A DNA stretch of 6,915 nt. Source: an uncultured Eubacteriales bacterium (GTDB taxonomy: Bacteria; Bacillota; Clostridia; Christensenellales; UBA1242). The notes under the pieces are model-generated. The model ran no database searches, was not told the origin of the DNA, and saw only the letters and a list, made by a program, of their open reading frames with translations. The stretch covers positions 1 to 6,915 of the forward strand of contig CATZIR010000033.1 of NCBI GenBank assembly GCA_958420145.1, given 5' to 3'. Made by a program: the position numbers and the translations under genes. Positions 1 to 6,312 of the stretch are shown here, in pieces. The first letter of the stretch is position 1, and every line of letters begins with the position of its first letter.

Positions 1-1712
1 AAGAAAAAACATTTTTAGATTCACCAAAATATAAAATCTACCCAATCGAGCAAAACAAAAAAGATATGCTTTTATATATGGCAGATCAGCCTACTAGACC
101 TAAAAGAGAACAATTATGTAATACTGGTGACCAAATTATTGCTTCTAAGAATCTTATTCGCAAAAAATTTGGCGTTATAATTCCTTATGCATATCTTGAA
201 AGTTGTACCAAAGAAGGTATGACACACTCACAAATAATCAATCAGTTTATTGATTTATCAACCGATTATATGTGGAGAAACTATTTGCCTTTTAAAACTC
301 TCGAAAGAGCAGAAGTTAAAAACAAATTGATTTCTTTCTATAAAGCAGAAAAAAGCCTAGATATGCGTAAAGTTTGGCCTTTTAATAAGTTAGTAGTTCA
401 AGCAGTTGAAAGAGTATTAGATTTTTACGAAGTTAATTTATCTCCAAAAGAGGTAGTTAACAAATACATCAATAGTACAAAGCCAAGAGAAGAAAAAATC
501 GCTAATCTTTATCTTGAATTAACGAAACTTGTGTCTAATTATTCTCCAAAACAAGACATTATTAATTCCATAAAACAAGTTTATCGCAAAATAGTTGATC
601 TTACACAAAATCTATTTGACATTGATGAAAATCAAAGAAACGAATGTATCCATTTTGGTGGACTAAGAAAAATTCACTTTGATGAACTATGTGATATGGT
701 TACAAAAGCAGGTGGAATTATTGATATTGAGCACCCAGATAAGGGCTTAGATGTCCACAAAGACAAAAAGATTCCATTTGAAGTGCTTAATAGTTTGGAT
801 TATAGTTGTCTTAGATATGCAGATAGAGAAGTAGTTAAAGAAAGACTAGAAAAGAAGCAAAGTATGACGCTAGACGAACTTTTGGGCGAAGGTTGCAAAC
901 TCGATAGCACTGGACTTGTTAGAGTTCAACTTCTAAAATATGGAATAAAACAAAGTGGCATAAAACTAAACAACGATAAAATGGGTGTAGAAATAACAAA
1001 ATACACTATGAAAAATACTCGCCACCTAGAAAATGTTTTGAGAATTATGGAGAGAAATAATCTTCTCGTAAATTATGGCTCAGATAAGCATTTAAATATA
1101 CTTGACTACTATGTTTTTTCTGCAAAAGACAAAGAGTATAAAGAAGATTATCACGGTGATAAAAAAATTATAGATGAAGATTATCTAAGACAGTTGCATC
1201 AAGAAATTAAAGCACAAAAAGGACTTCATGATAATTTTGAGGATTATAATGTTACATCTCAAGTAAAAAATGCTGTAAAGAGATTTGATTACTCAAAAAA
1301 GAAATTGTTTGAAAGCGACTGTTATGAAAATTTAGTAAAACAAAGCTCTTTCTGTGATGCTGTTCTAGGAAAAAATGTTGAGTATGTCAAGGATCAACCA
1401 GTGTTTACACTTAAGTTGGGTGGGGAAGTTAAACAAAATGACGACACACCTTCACAAAGTGACATATATAGCGATATGATGGTCGTTGTGTACAATGACA
1501 TTCAACAAACTATCGAAAAACTAGGAAAAGATAATTTTAGTCAATTAGACATAAAAAAATTGAAAGAAGACAACAAAGAACATATGAAATTAATTAAAGA
1601 AAATTATCCATTCCTAAACGAAGAAGATGCTTCTAATTTGCTTGGCAAAATTATTGTAAAAAATAGAAAAAATTTGCATAATCTGCTATATGGTAAAAAT
1701 TTAGAAAAATAA
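1..1712 (+). CDS. PHP-domain metal-dependent phosphoesterase-like protein (5' end missing)
   Basis: The frame is open from base 3 with no stop and no Shine-Dalgarno site at the first ATG (66), so the true start lies left of the window. At least 569 residues are visible. Numbered from that ATG, a GGIIDIEHPD segment (216-225, H223), a GVEI strand (307-310) and a YGSDKH motif (337-342, D340 and H342) occur in the order and spacing of the second half of a PHP domain, as in TrpH/YciV-type phosphoesterases (GGxxxxAHP, then GxEV, then GSDFH). The N-terminal HxH metal-binding motif would be in the missing part. The F-to-K change in GSD(F/K)H and a charged extension of about 200 residues after the domain are unusual. 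PHP enzymes bind two or three metals and cleave phosphoesters; the substrate here is unknown. The gene ends just before a bidirectional terminator. PHP assignment is moderately secure; function is not. Confidence 0.66.
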   Translation, partial: EKTFLDSPKYKIYPIEQNKKDMLLYMADQPTRPKREQLCNTGDQIIASKNLIRKKFGVIIPYAYLESCTKEGMTHSQIINQFIDLSTDYMWRNYLPFKTLERAEVKNKLISFYKAEKSLDMRKVWPFNKLVVQAVERVLDFYEVNLSPKEVVNKYINSTKPREEKIANLYLELTKLVSNYSPKQDIINSIKQVYRKIVDLTQNLFDIDENQRNECIHFGGLRKIHFDELCDMVTKAGGIIDIEHPDKGLDVHKDKKIPFEVLNSLDYSCLRYADREVVKERLEKKQSMTLDELLGEGCKLDSTGLVRVQLLKYGIKQSGIKLNNDKMGVEITKYTMKNTRHLENVLRIMERNNLLVNYGSDKHLNILDYYVFSAKDKEYKEDYHGDKKIIDEDYLRQLHQEIKAQKGLHDNFEDYNVTSQVKNAVKRFDYSKKKLFESDCYENLVKQSSFCDAVLGKNVEYVKDQPVFTLKLGGEVKQNDDTPSQSDIYSDMMVVVYNDIQQTIEKLGKDNFSQLDIKKLKEDNKEHMKLIKENYPFLNEEDASNLLGKIIVKNRKNLHNLLYGKNLEK

Positions 1713-1713
1713 A

Positions 1714-1749
1714 AAATAAAGCGAGAAACTGATGTTTCTCGTTTTATTT
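1714..1749. terminator. Bidirectional intrinsic terminator between convergent genes
   Basis: Arms 1714-1729 and 1734-1749 pair over 16 bp with a single G-T wobble around a TGAT loop. The GC-containing core is CGAGAAAC/GTTTCTCG. The outer stem is AAATAAA/TTTATTT, so a U-rich tail follows the hairpin on either strand. It starts two bases after the PHP gene stop and lies 18 bases beyond the stop of the minus-strand basic protein gene, so it can serve both. Confidence 0.85.
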
Positions 1750-1767
1750 GAAAACTATTTTATAAAA

Positions 1768-1977
1768 CTATTTGCAAGCTTTTGCACTGTGGCTTCTTGT
1801 AGTTTTATGAGCAGTGTTTGCTCTTGTTGTTTTACCAACTCTAGAACTTGCTTCCATTTCGGTTGCTTTTGCTCTTGTGGTTTTTCCTACACGCTTACTT
1901 GCTTCCATATTAGAACTTTTTGCTCTCTTAGAAGCAGTTGTAGTAGTTTTACCTGCTCTTTTTGCTCTTTTTTCCAT
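1768..1977 (-). CDS. Small, highly basic 17-residue-repeat protein, possibly nucleic-acid binding
   Basis: This is a 69-aa protein with about 20 Lys+Arg against 4 Glu. Ala, Thr and Ser make up most of the rest and there are almost no bulky hydrophobics, so it is probably disordered. Two units align at a 17-residue period (24-40 and 41-57), each built as MEAS-x-RVGKTTRA. Weaker KTT echoes lie at 10-13 and 58-61. The start at 1977 is chosen over an upstream in-frame ATG because GGAGGTG sits 9 bases before it. The minus strand is the coding one: the repeats differ at DNA level mainly by synonymous changes (CGT/AGA, GTA/GTT, GGA/GGT, ACC/ACA), while the Cys-rich plus-strand frames over the same bases are shadows. 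Composition resembles bacterial histone-H1-like or lysine-rich tails, so a nucleoid or RNA role is plausible but unproven. I recognise no named family. Confidence 0.72.
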   Translation of the reverse strand: MEKRAKRAGKTTTTASKRAKSSNMEASKRVGKTTRAKATEMEASSRVGKTTRANTAHKTTRSHSAKACK

Positions 1978-1986
1978 AATAGTTTT

Positions 1987-1993
1987 CACCTCC
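1987..1993 (-). promoter_or_regulatory. Strong Shine-Dalgarno site of the basic protein gene
   Basis: GGAGGTG on the minus strand, nine bases before the ATG at 1977. It is the best ribosome binding site in the window and fixes the start at MEKRAKRAG rather than 22 codons earlier. I could not find a convincing -35/-10 pair upstream (1998-2094). Confidence 0.8.
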
Positions 1994-2094
1994 ATTAGTC
2001 TATAAAACAAACAGTGTGCTTGTCTTACACTAATATTTTGCACATAATATCAAAGTCTAATACACAAAAAAATTGGTAAAATGTGGTGTTTTAA

Positions 2095-2283
2095 CTATTT
2101 ATGCTTTTTGTGACACTTTTCTTCTAGTAAAAATCTTTGTGCGCATATGGTGGAGAGAGTAGCACAAACTTGATTTGCTATGGTCTTAATTAGGTTTATT
2201 TCTTCTATACTTTTGTTTTTTGCTAAATCGACTGCAATACTTGTTGCTAAAAAAGCCACTTGTTCTGGTGATAAATTTTCCAT
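2095..2283 (-). CDS. Small DUF6774-like conserved protein
   Basis: A 62-aa soluble helical protein. The pattern VAFLATSIAVDLAK followed by a short charged turn (NKSIEE), then a second helix ending ATLSTICAQR, matches what I recall of small Bacillota proteins annotated as DUF6774 (two helices, with a conserved L-x-T-I-x-A-x-R near the end). No function is known for that family. Cysteines lie at 40, 47 and 57, and the tail ends CHKKHK (57-62), which is His/Cys/Lys-rich. There is no Shine-Dalgarno site. A TATATA box ends five bases before the ATG, hinting at a leaderless or very short leader, but no good -35 is visible. It lies 34 bases past the terminator of the upstream membrane protein gene, so it is probably transcribed separately. 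Family assignment is from memory of the pattern only. Confidence 0.65.
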   Translation of the reverse strand: MENLSPEQVAFLATSIAVDLAKNKSIEEINLIKTIANQVCATLSTICAQRFLLEEKCHKKHK

Positions 2284-2317
2284 AAAAATATATATGTTTA
2301 ATTTGTTTTTAGTGTTT

Positions 2318-2343
2318 AAAAAGTCACGCCATTTAGCGTGACT
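2318..2343 (-). terminator. Intrinsic terminator of the membrane protein gene
   Basis: An 8-bp perfect stem (AGTCACGC at 2322-2329 with GCGTGACT at 2336-2343) and a six-base loop. On the minus strand it is followed by a short T-run (2321-2318). The stem begins six bases after the stop codon of the membrane protein gene. A T-run also follows on the plus strand (2346-2351), so it may work both ways. Confidence 0.75.
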
Positions 2344-2349
2344 GATTTT

Positions 2350-3237
2350 TTATTCTGCACTTTCATAGTAAGGTAAATTCAAATTTCCATTATAGTAGTT
2401 TAGTAGGAGTGTATCGTTTATAGATTTAGAAGAGTAGGTGTCACTTGAAACACTAATCCAAACTTTTTTGTTTTCAAGTTCAATATATAACTTGTAGTCA
2501 GTTATTTGTCTATACCCTGATGTTACTCTTTTGTCTAAAATAACGCACTCAATTTGCTTGGAAGCGCTAGCAAGTGATGTGTTTGCTATGTCGATAAAAG
2601 CCATTCCATAACTTGTGAATATGAAAAGTGCTAGAATGGCTACGCAAATTTTTTTCCAAACACCTTTTGCAAATTTTTTGTATGTTTCTTTAAAAATAGT
2701 GAATGACAAAATTGTAAACACAACTAACAAAACACCTGTAACTATAAGTCCATACAGAAATGGTGCTTCATCTTGCAAATATTTGTGTTTTATTGCCCTT
2801 ACAAGAGGGAGTAGTAAAGCAAAGCCCAAAACAAATAAAAAGTCTTTATTGTAAATTGTTCCAGTAGGGAACTTAGTTTTATATAGTGTGTAATCTATTA
2901 ATACATAAACACCTAAAATTGTGTTGTATACAAAGTTGATTATGATAACTATATCACTTGAAATAAAAGGAATTAAGAAAAGTGTTAATGCATTGCCTAA
3001 AAAGCAAAAAATGCTTATAATTCTAATTTTTGTTGAACTATAACAAATAAATGCGCATATAAACATTAAAATTAGTTCAATAATTATAGAACTAAATGCA
3101 ATGTAAAAAAATATATCGCTAACTTCTTTTGTGGGAGATGTTTTATCTAAAATTCTACACAAAATAATAACTGCAAGTACTACCCAGTAAGCAATATTGA
3201 ATTTACTTTTAATTTTTTTTCTTTTTTGTTCGTTCAC
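2350..3237 (-). CDS. Polytopic membrane protein with C-terminal beta-rich domain, unknown function
   Basis: Two starts are possible. The frame opens at ATG 3285 (311 aa), but a TATAAT box at 3250-3245 lies inside that version. It would place transcription start at GTG 3237, giving 295 aa and a natural N-terminus (NEQKRKKIKSKFN) before the first membrane helix; I prefer this one. Neither start has a Shine-Dalgarno site. In 311-aa numbering, about seven hydrophobic segments are seen near 31-45, 57-82, 87-108, 111-133, 149-163, 176-198 and 212-232. A soluble tail of about 80 residues follows (IECVILDKR, then YKLYIELENKKVWISVS, then NGNLNLPYY). It looks like a small beta domain of the kind found at the end of many uncharacterised Bacillota membrane proteins. 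No transporter, kinase or protease motif is visible. It is divergent from the U32 gene and ends at its own terminator. Confidence 0.75.
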   Translation of the reverse strand: MNEQKRKKIKSKFNIAYWVVLAVIILCRILDKTSPTKEVSDIFFYIAFSSIIIELILMFICAFICYSSTKIRIISIFCFLGNALTLFLIPFISSDIVIIINFVYNTILGVYVLIDYTLYKTKFPTGTIYNKDFLFVLGFALLLPLVRAIKHKYLQDEAPFLYGLIVTGVLLVVFTILSFTIFKETYKKFAKGVWKKICVAILALFIFTSYGMAFIDIANTSLASASKQIECVILDKRVTSGYRQITDYKLYIELENKKVWISVSSDTYSSKSINDTLLLNYYNGNLNLPYYESAE

Positions 3238-3244
3238 ATTACAT

Positions 3245-3273
3245 ATTATACAAAAAATATATTTTTTTGAAAA
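3245..3273 (-). promoter_or_regulatory. Candidate promoter of the membrane protein gene
   Basis: TTTTCA (3273-3268), 17-base spacer, TATAAT (3250-3245) on the minus strand. The -10 box is consensus and the -35 matches TTGACA at four of six positions. Seven bases separate the -10 box from GTG 3237, so the mRNA would be leaderless or nearly so. A caution is that in such AT-rich DNA a TATAAT can occur by chance. Confidence 0.5.
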
Positions 3274-3326
3274 TAAAACATACATTTAAATTATTTGATA
3301 CACTGATAGTAGTTTTGTGCGTTGTG

Positions 3327-3349
3327 ATTTTTAGCTTCGTGCTAAAAAT
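3327..3349. other. Hairpin in the divergent intergenic region
   Basis: A perfect 9-bp inverted repeat (ATTTTTAGC at 3327-3335, GCTAAAAAT at 3341-3349) around a five-base TTCGT loop. It lies between the divergent membrane protein and U32 promoters. No gene ends into it on either strand, so a terminator role is not obvious. It could be a regulator-binding dyad, a remnant, or chance. Confidence 0.45.
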
Positions 3350-3393
3350 TATTATAGATATTGTTCAAATTATATAAATTTTGATTTGTTTTG

Positions 3394-3402
3394 TGATATA
3401 AT
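3394..3402 (+). promoter_or_regulatory. Extended -10 promoter of the U32 gene, leaderless geometry
   Basis: TGATATAAT matches the extended -10 consensus TGnTATAAT exactly. No -35 is recognisable at 16-18 bases upstream, which fits an extended -10 promoter. Exactly six bases (3403-3408) separate the box from the ATG at 3409, so the expected +1 is the A of the start codon. Confidence 0.75.
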
Positions 3403-3408
3403 GCTCCT

Positions 3409-5412
3409 ATGAAAATCTTATCTCCTGCTGGAAATTTAGAAAGTCTAAAAGTTGCTGTTTATAACGGCGCAGACGAAGTATATCTAGGAATTAATAGTTT
3501 TAATGCACGAAACAACATCGACGGATTTAGTATTGAAAGCCTAAAAGAAGCCGTCGTTTTTGCTCATATTTTTGATGTTAAGGTGAATTTAGCGATAAAT
3601 ATTTTATTCACCGATGACGAGTTGAAAAATGCCTTACAAACCGTGGTAGAAGCCTACAATTTGGGCGTTGACAGTTTTATTATTCAAGATTTGGGACTTG
3701 CATACTTGGTGCATAAATACTACCCACAAATTGAGATTCACACCAGCACGCAGATGGCACTGCATAACCTAGAAGGCATACAATCACTAAAAGATTTTGG
3801 CTTCAAAAGATTTGTGCTTGCAAGAGAAACTCCACTTAGTGAAATCAAAAGAATAGACCAAAATATTCCCCAAGAGATTGAGTATTTTGTTCAAGGTGCA
3901 CTCTGTGTGTGCTTTTCTGGAAATTGCTACCTTAGTTCCTATCTTTTTGATGCTAGTGGAAATCGTGGCAAGTGTAAACAACTTTGTAGACTTCCTTATT
4001 CCTTGCAAAAAGATGGCAAAACACTTAAACACGGCTACTTGCTCAGTGCAAAAGATTTTTGTATGATTGATAGGCTTGACGACTTAAAAAACAGTGGCGT
4101 AGATGTTTTGAAAATCGAGGGTAGAGCAAGAAGACCATACTATGTTGGCGTTGCTACAAAGCAATATTACAATGCTTTGCACGGCAAAAAAGTTAGTCTA
4201 GACGACTTAAAACTAAGTTTTAATAGAGAATACACCCAAGGCTACTTTAATGGTAATGGCGAGATAATTTCCAAGTATAATAACCATATTGGAATAAAAA
4301 TTGGCAAAGTTATGAAAGTCAACTATGGCAAAAACTTTAACCAAGTAATTTTTTCATCAAACTACAATCTTTCGCCAAAGTCTATTCTAAAACTGTTTGA
4401 AAATGGCAGTGAATACACAACACTAACGGCATATGACTTGAAAAAAGTTGATAGCAAAACATATTTAACAACCACAACCCAAAAAATTAGACCAAGCCTT
4501 GATGTCCACCTAATCGTCGATAGCGAAAAGGAAAACCAAGTTTTGTCCTTTGCAAAAAAGAGAAATATTACCCTTGAAATTTCTGGCAAAGTGGGTGAGC
4601 CAATCCAAGCCAAAGTTAGTATTTGTGGCAAAGAAATCGTAGTTATTGGCGAAAACCTAATGCAAGCAAAAAGTCAACCAATTAGTTTGGAAGATTTGCA
4701 AATTTGCTTTAACAAAAACGACTATTTTAGTCCAACTATTAATAGCAGTCTAGAAAACACATTCCTAACAAAAAAGCAACTCAATGAGTTTAGACGAAAG
4801 GTTTATGAACAAATTTTGTCTACTATTTTTGATTGTTACTCACACCAAGAAAAACTTGCTGATTTTAGAATAGATAAAAGCATTATAAAATTCACCGATT
4901 TTGAATATGTCGAAGATATCAATGCCGATTTCAAACGTCAAAACATAATTTATTCGCCTGAAACTTACTCTTTGCAAGATGTTGAAAAGTTTATTAAAAA
5001 ATGTGGTGAGCAAAACAAATCACCATATCTTGATTTGCCAAACTTTGCTCTAAAACAAGATATAGAACTGCTAAAAACCATCGTTGACAAAACTAAAATA
5101 TCGGTAATTGCGAACAATTATTATGCCCTTGGTTTTGACACAAACATTGTTGTCGGTCCAGCACTTAATGTCTATAATCACATAACAGCATCTTACTTTA
5201 ACAAGCCAGTAATAACAAGTGAAAGCGAAATTTCCACTAGGGTAGATTTCCCTTATATGACGCTCCGTCATTGTCCATTCAAAAATCACCTAAATGCAAA
5301 ATGTTCTAATTGTCCTTACTCAAAAGGTTACACACTAAAAATGGACAACGGCAAAGAATTCAAAATTAAACGCAAAAAACTATCATCTTGCACATTCTAT
5401 TTGACTAACTAG
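3409..5412 (+). CDS. U32-family protein with DUF3656, RlhA-like (probable RNA hydroxylation factor)
   Basis: The 667-aa length is close to E. coli RlhA (about 650 aa). The start is fixed by the classic U32 N-terminus LSPAGNLESLKVAVYNGADEV (4-24). Other family marks are HTSTQM (111-116), VLARE (136-140), the cysteine block C166, C173, C189 and C193 (plus C168) expected to hold a 4Fe-4S cluster, and KIEGR (235-239). A DUF3656-type region follows (about 365-480, ending LNEFRRKVYEQIL), then a C-terminal domain with MTLRHCPFK and C622, C632, C635 and C661. Although named peptidases, studied U32 members are RNA-hydroxylation factors: RlhA acts on 23S rRNA C2501, TrhP on tRNA U34. A related RNA role is inferred here; the exact target is not certain. 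It is a single-gene unit with its own promoter and terminator and no Shine-Dalgarno site. Confidence 0.92.
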   Translation: MKILSPAGNLESLKVAVYNGADEVYLGINSFNARNNIDGFSIESLKEAVVFAHIFDVKVNLAINILFTDDELKNALQTVVEAYNLGVDSFIIQDLGLAYLVHKYYPQIEIHTSTQMALHNLEGIQSLKDFGFKRFVLARETPLSEIKRIDQNIPQEIEYFVQGALCVCFSGNCYLSSYLFDASGNRGKCKQLCRLPYSLQKDGKTLKHGYLLSAKDFCMIDRLDDLKNSGVDVLKIEGRARRPYYVGVATKQYYNALHGKKVSLDDLKLSFNREYTQGYFNGNGEIISKYNNHIGIKIGKVMKVNYGKNFNQVIFSSNYNLSPKSILKLFENGSEYTTLTAYDLKKVDSKTYLTTTTQKIRPSLDVHLIVDSEKENQVLSFAKKRNITLEISGKVGEPIQAKVSICGKEIVVIGENLMQAKSQPISLEDLQICFNKNDYFSPTINSSLENTFLTKKQLNEFRRKVYEQILSTIFDCYSHQEKLADFRIDKSIIKFTDFEYVEDINADFKRQNIIYSPETYSLQDVEKFIKKCGEQNKSPYLDLPNFALKQDIELLKTIVDKTKISVIANNYYALGFDTNIVVGPALNVYNHITASYFNKPVITSESEISTRVDFPYMTLRHCPFKNHLNAKCSNCPYSKGYTLKMDNGKEFKIKRKKLSSCTFYLTN

Positions 5413-5465
5413 TTGTTATTATTTTTAGAAATTCAATACGAGCCAACGGTAGAGTAACCGTAAAC

Positions 5466-5503
5466 AAAAAACCGAACTTATTTTGTAGTAGTTCGGTTTT
5501 TTT
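5466..5503. terminator. Bidirectional intrinsic terminator after the U32 gene
   Basis: ACCGAACT (5471-5478) pairs perfectly with AGTTCGGT (5490-5497) around an 11-base loop, extended by an A-run on the left and a T-run on the right. Both strands therefore end in a U-tract. It lies 53 bases past the U32 stop and 45 bases past the stop of the convergent 177-aa gene. Confidence 0.88.
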
Positions 5504-5547
5504 AATAATGAAAGTAATTCACTTAAAAATCAATAATAAAATTATCT

Positions 5548-6081
5548 TTAAAATTCTAATTCTTCAATAATTTTTTGGTCTATTTTGTCGGCATTATCTT
5601 TATATTCTTTTACCTGTTTTTCAACTTTAACTTTATTTACTTTATCTTGAATCAATTTTTCAAGACCAAGTGGACATTCGATATATGTAGTAATCTTGAA
5701 ACCGTCCCAAAATGGAGTGAGACTGCGAAATGGATCATCATTATAATATTTTTCAACAGTAAAATATTTGTTTAGTATACTGCAAACGGCATTATACTTT
5801 GAAGTTTGATTTGTTTGTTTATATTCGTTTAGCAAAAATATGCAGTTTTCTAGTAGTTGATTTTTATCAAACACTTTTTTATAGTTGTTTATCACAAATT
5901 CGAATTCTTCGCCTGTAAAAATTACTTTGCTTTCTACCATTTCTTGTTCTGTTGGTTTTCTGTAAGGGGAGAGTGAATGTATGTTTCTTAATCTTTTGCG
6001 ATATAGTGCAAGTTGATTACTCTGTTCCATTTCTATCTTTTTTTTGATTTTCCAAATTATTTGTTGTTTTGAGTATGCCAT
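5548..6081 (-). CDS. Hypothetical protein, 177 aa
   Basis: I do not recognise this protein. It is soluble, with no signal peptide or membrane segment. It begins with a very basic helix (KQQIIWKIKKKIE, 5-17, and YRKRLR, 27-32). A mixed middle section has FTGEEFEFVINNYKKVF (55-71) and two lone cysteines (80 and 100). An aromatic stretch DPFRSLTPFWDGFKI (116-130) looks like the conserved core. The C-terminus is a charged, probably coiled-coil helix (about 139-176) rich in Lys and Glu. The start is supported by GAGGGG six bases before the ATG and by a promoter upstream. Codon use matches the neighbours, so recent transfer is not evident. It is a monocistronic gene whose neighbours suggest no function. 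Confidence 0.8.
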   Translation of the reverse strand: MAYSKQQIIWKIKKKIEMEQSNQLALYRKRLRNIHSLSPYRKPTEQEMVESKVIFTGEEFEFVINNYKKVFDKNQLLENCIFLLNEYKQTNQTSKYNAVCSILNKYFTVEKYYNDDPFRSLTPFWDGFKITTYIECPLGLEKLIQDKVNKVKVEKQVKEYKDNADKIDQKIIEELEF

Positions 6082-6087
6082 AAAATA

Positions 6088-6093
6088 CCCCTC
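6088..6093 (-). promoter_or_regulatory. Shine-Dalgarno site of the 177-aa gene
   Basis: GAGGGG on the minus strand, six bases before the ATG at 6081. It supports this start rather than the internal Met at residue 18. Confidence 0.65.
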
Positions 6094-6111
6094 ATTTTTT
6101 TAACTATTAGT

Positions 6112-6140
6112 ATAGTATCATTAAAACTAATTCAAGTCAA
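6112..6140 (-). promoter_or_regulatory. Sigma-A-type promoter of the 177-aa gene
   Basis: TTGACT (6140-6135; five of six to consensus), 17-base spacer, TACTAT (6117-6112; four of six) preceded by an extended-type TGA. Expected start of transcription is near 6105, giving a leader of about 24 bases with a Shine-Dalgarno site. This is the best two-box promoter in the window. Confidence 0.7.
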
Positions 6141-6253
6141 TACCTTTTCAAAAATTGCTTTACTATATACTTGAAATTAGTATCAAAATATATTTTAGTT
6201 TGCACTTATTAAAACAATTTAACTTGGTGATACTGAGTATTCAAAAATGAGAC

Positions 6254-6283
6254 AAAAACATAACAATCCCCGATTTTTCGGGA
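6254..6283 (-). terminator. Weak terminator candidate after the isochorismatase-like gene
   Basis: On the minus strand TCCCGA (6283-6278) and TCGGGG (6273-6268) pair around an AAAA loop. The stem extends with one wobble and one mismatch to 6286-6265. A T-rich stretch with a T5 run (6258-6254) follows after a short gap. It lies about 30 bases past the stop at 6313. The displaced U-tract makes it weak. The rest of 6141-6312 shows no gene or clear element. Confidence 0.4.
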
Positions 6284-6312
6284 GTTAAGGGTAGTGAACA
6301 AGAAAGTAATTT

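Noticed and set aside
1732..2005. Two plus-strand frames rich in Cys/Phe/Ser over the basic protein gene
   Set aside because: They are antisense shadows of the repeat protein. The repeat copies differ synonymously only in the minus-strand frame, and these frames lack a credible ribosome binding site.
2013..2031. Dyad AGTGT-9-ACACT upstream of the basic protein gene as an operator
   Set aside because: Only five base pairs in each arm; too short to separate from chance.
3787..5289. Several short open frames on both strands within the U32 gene
   Set aside because: They lie entirely inside a well-conserved gene, show no protein-like pattern and lack start signals.
5446..5461. Small palindrome ACGGT-6-ACCGT after the U32 gene
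   Set aside because: A 5-bp stem without a U-tract, next to a much stronger terminator.
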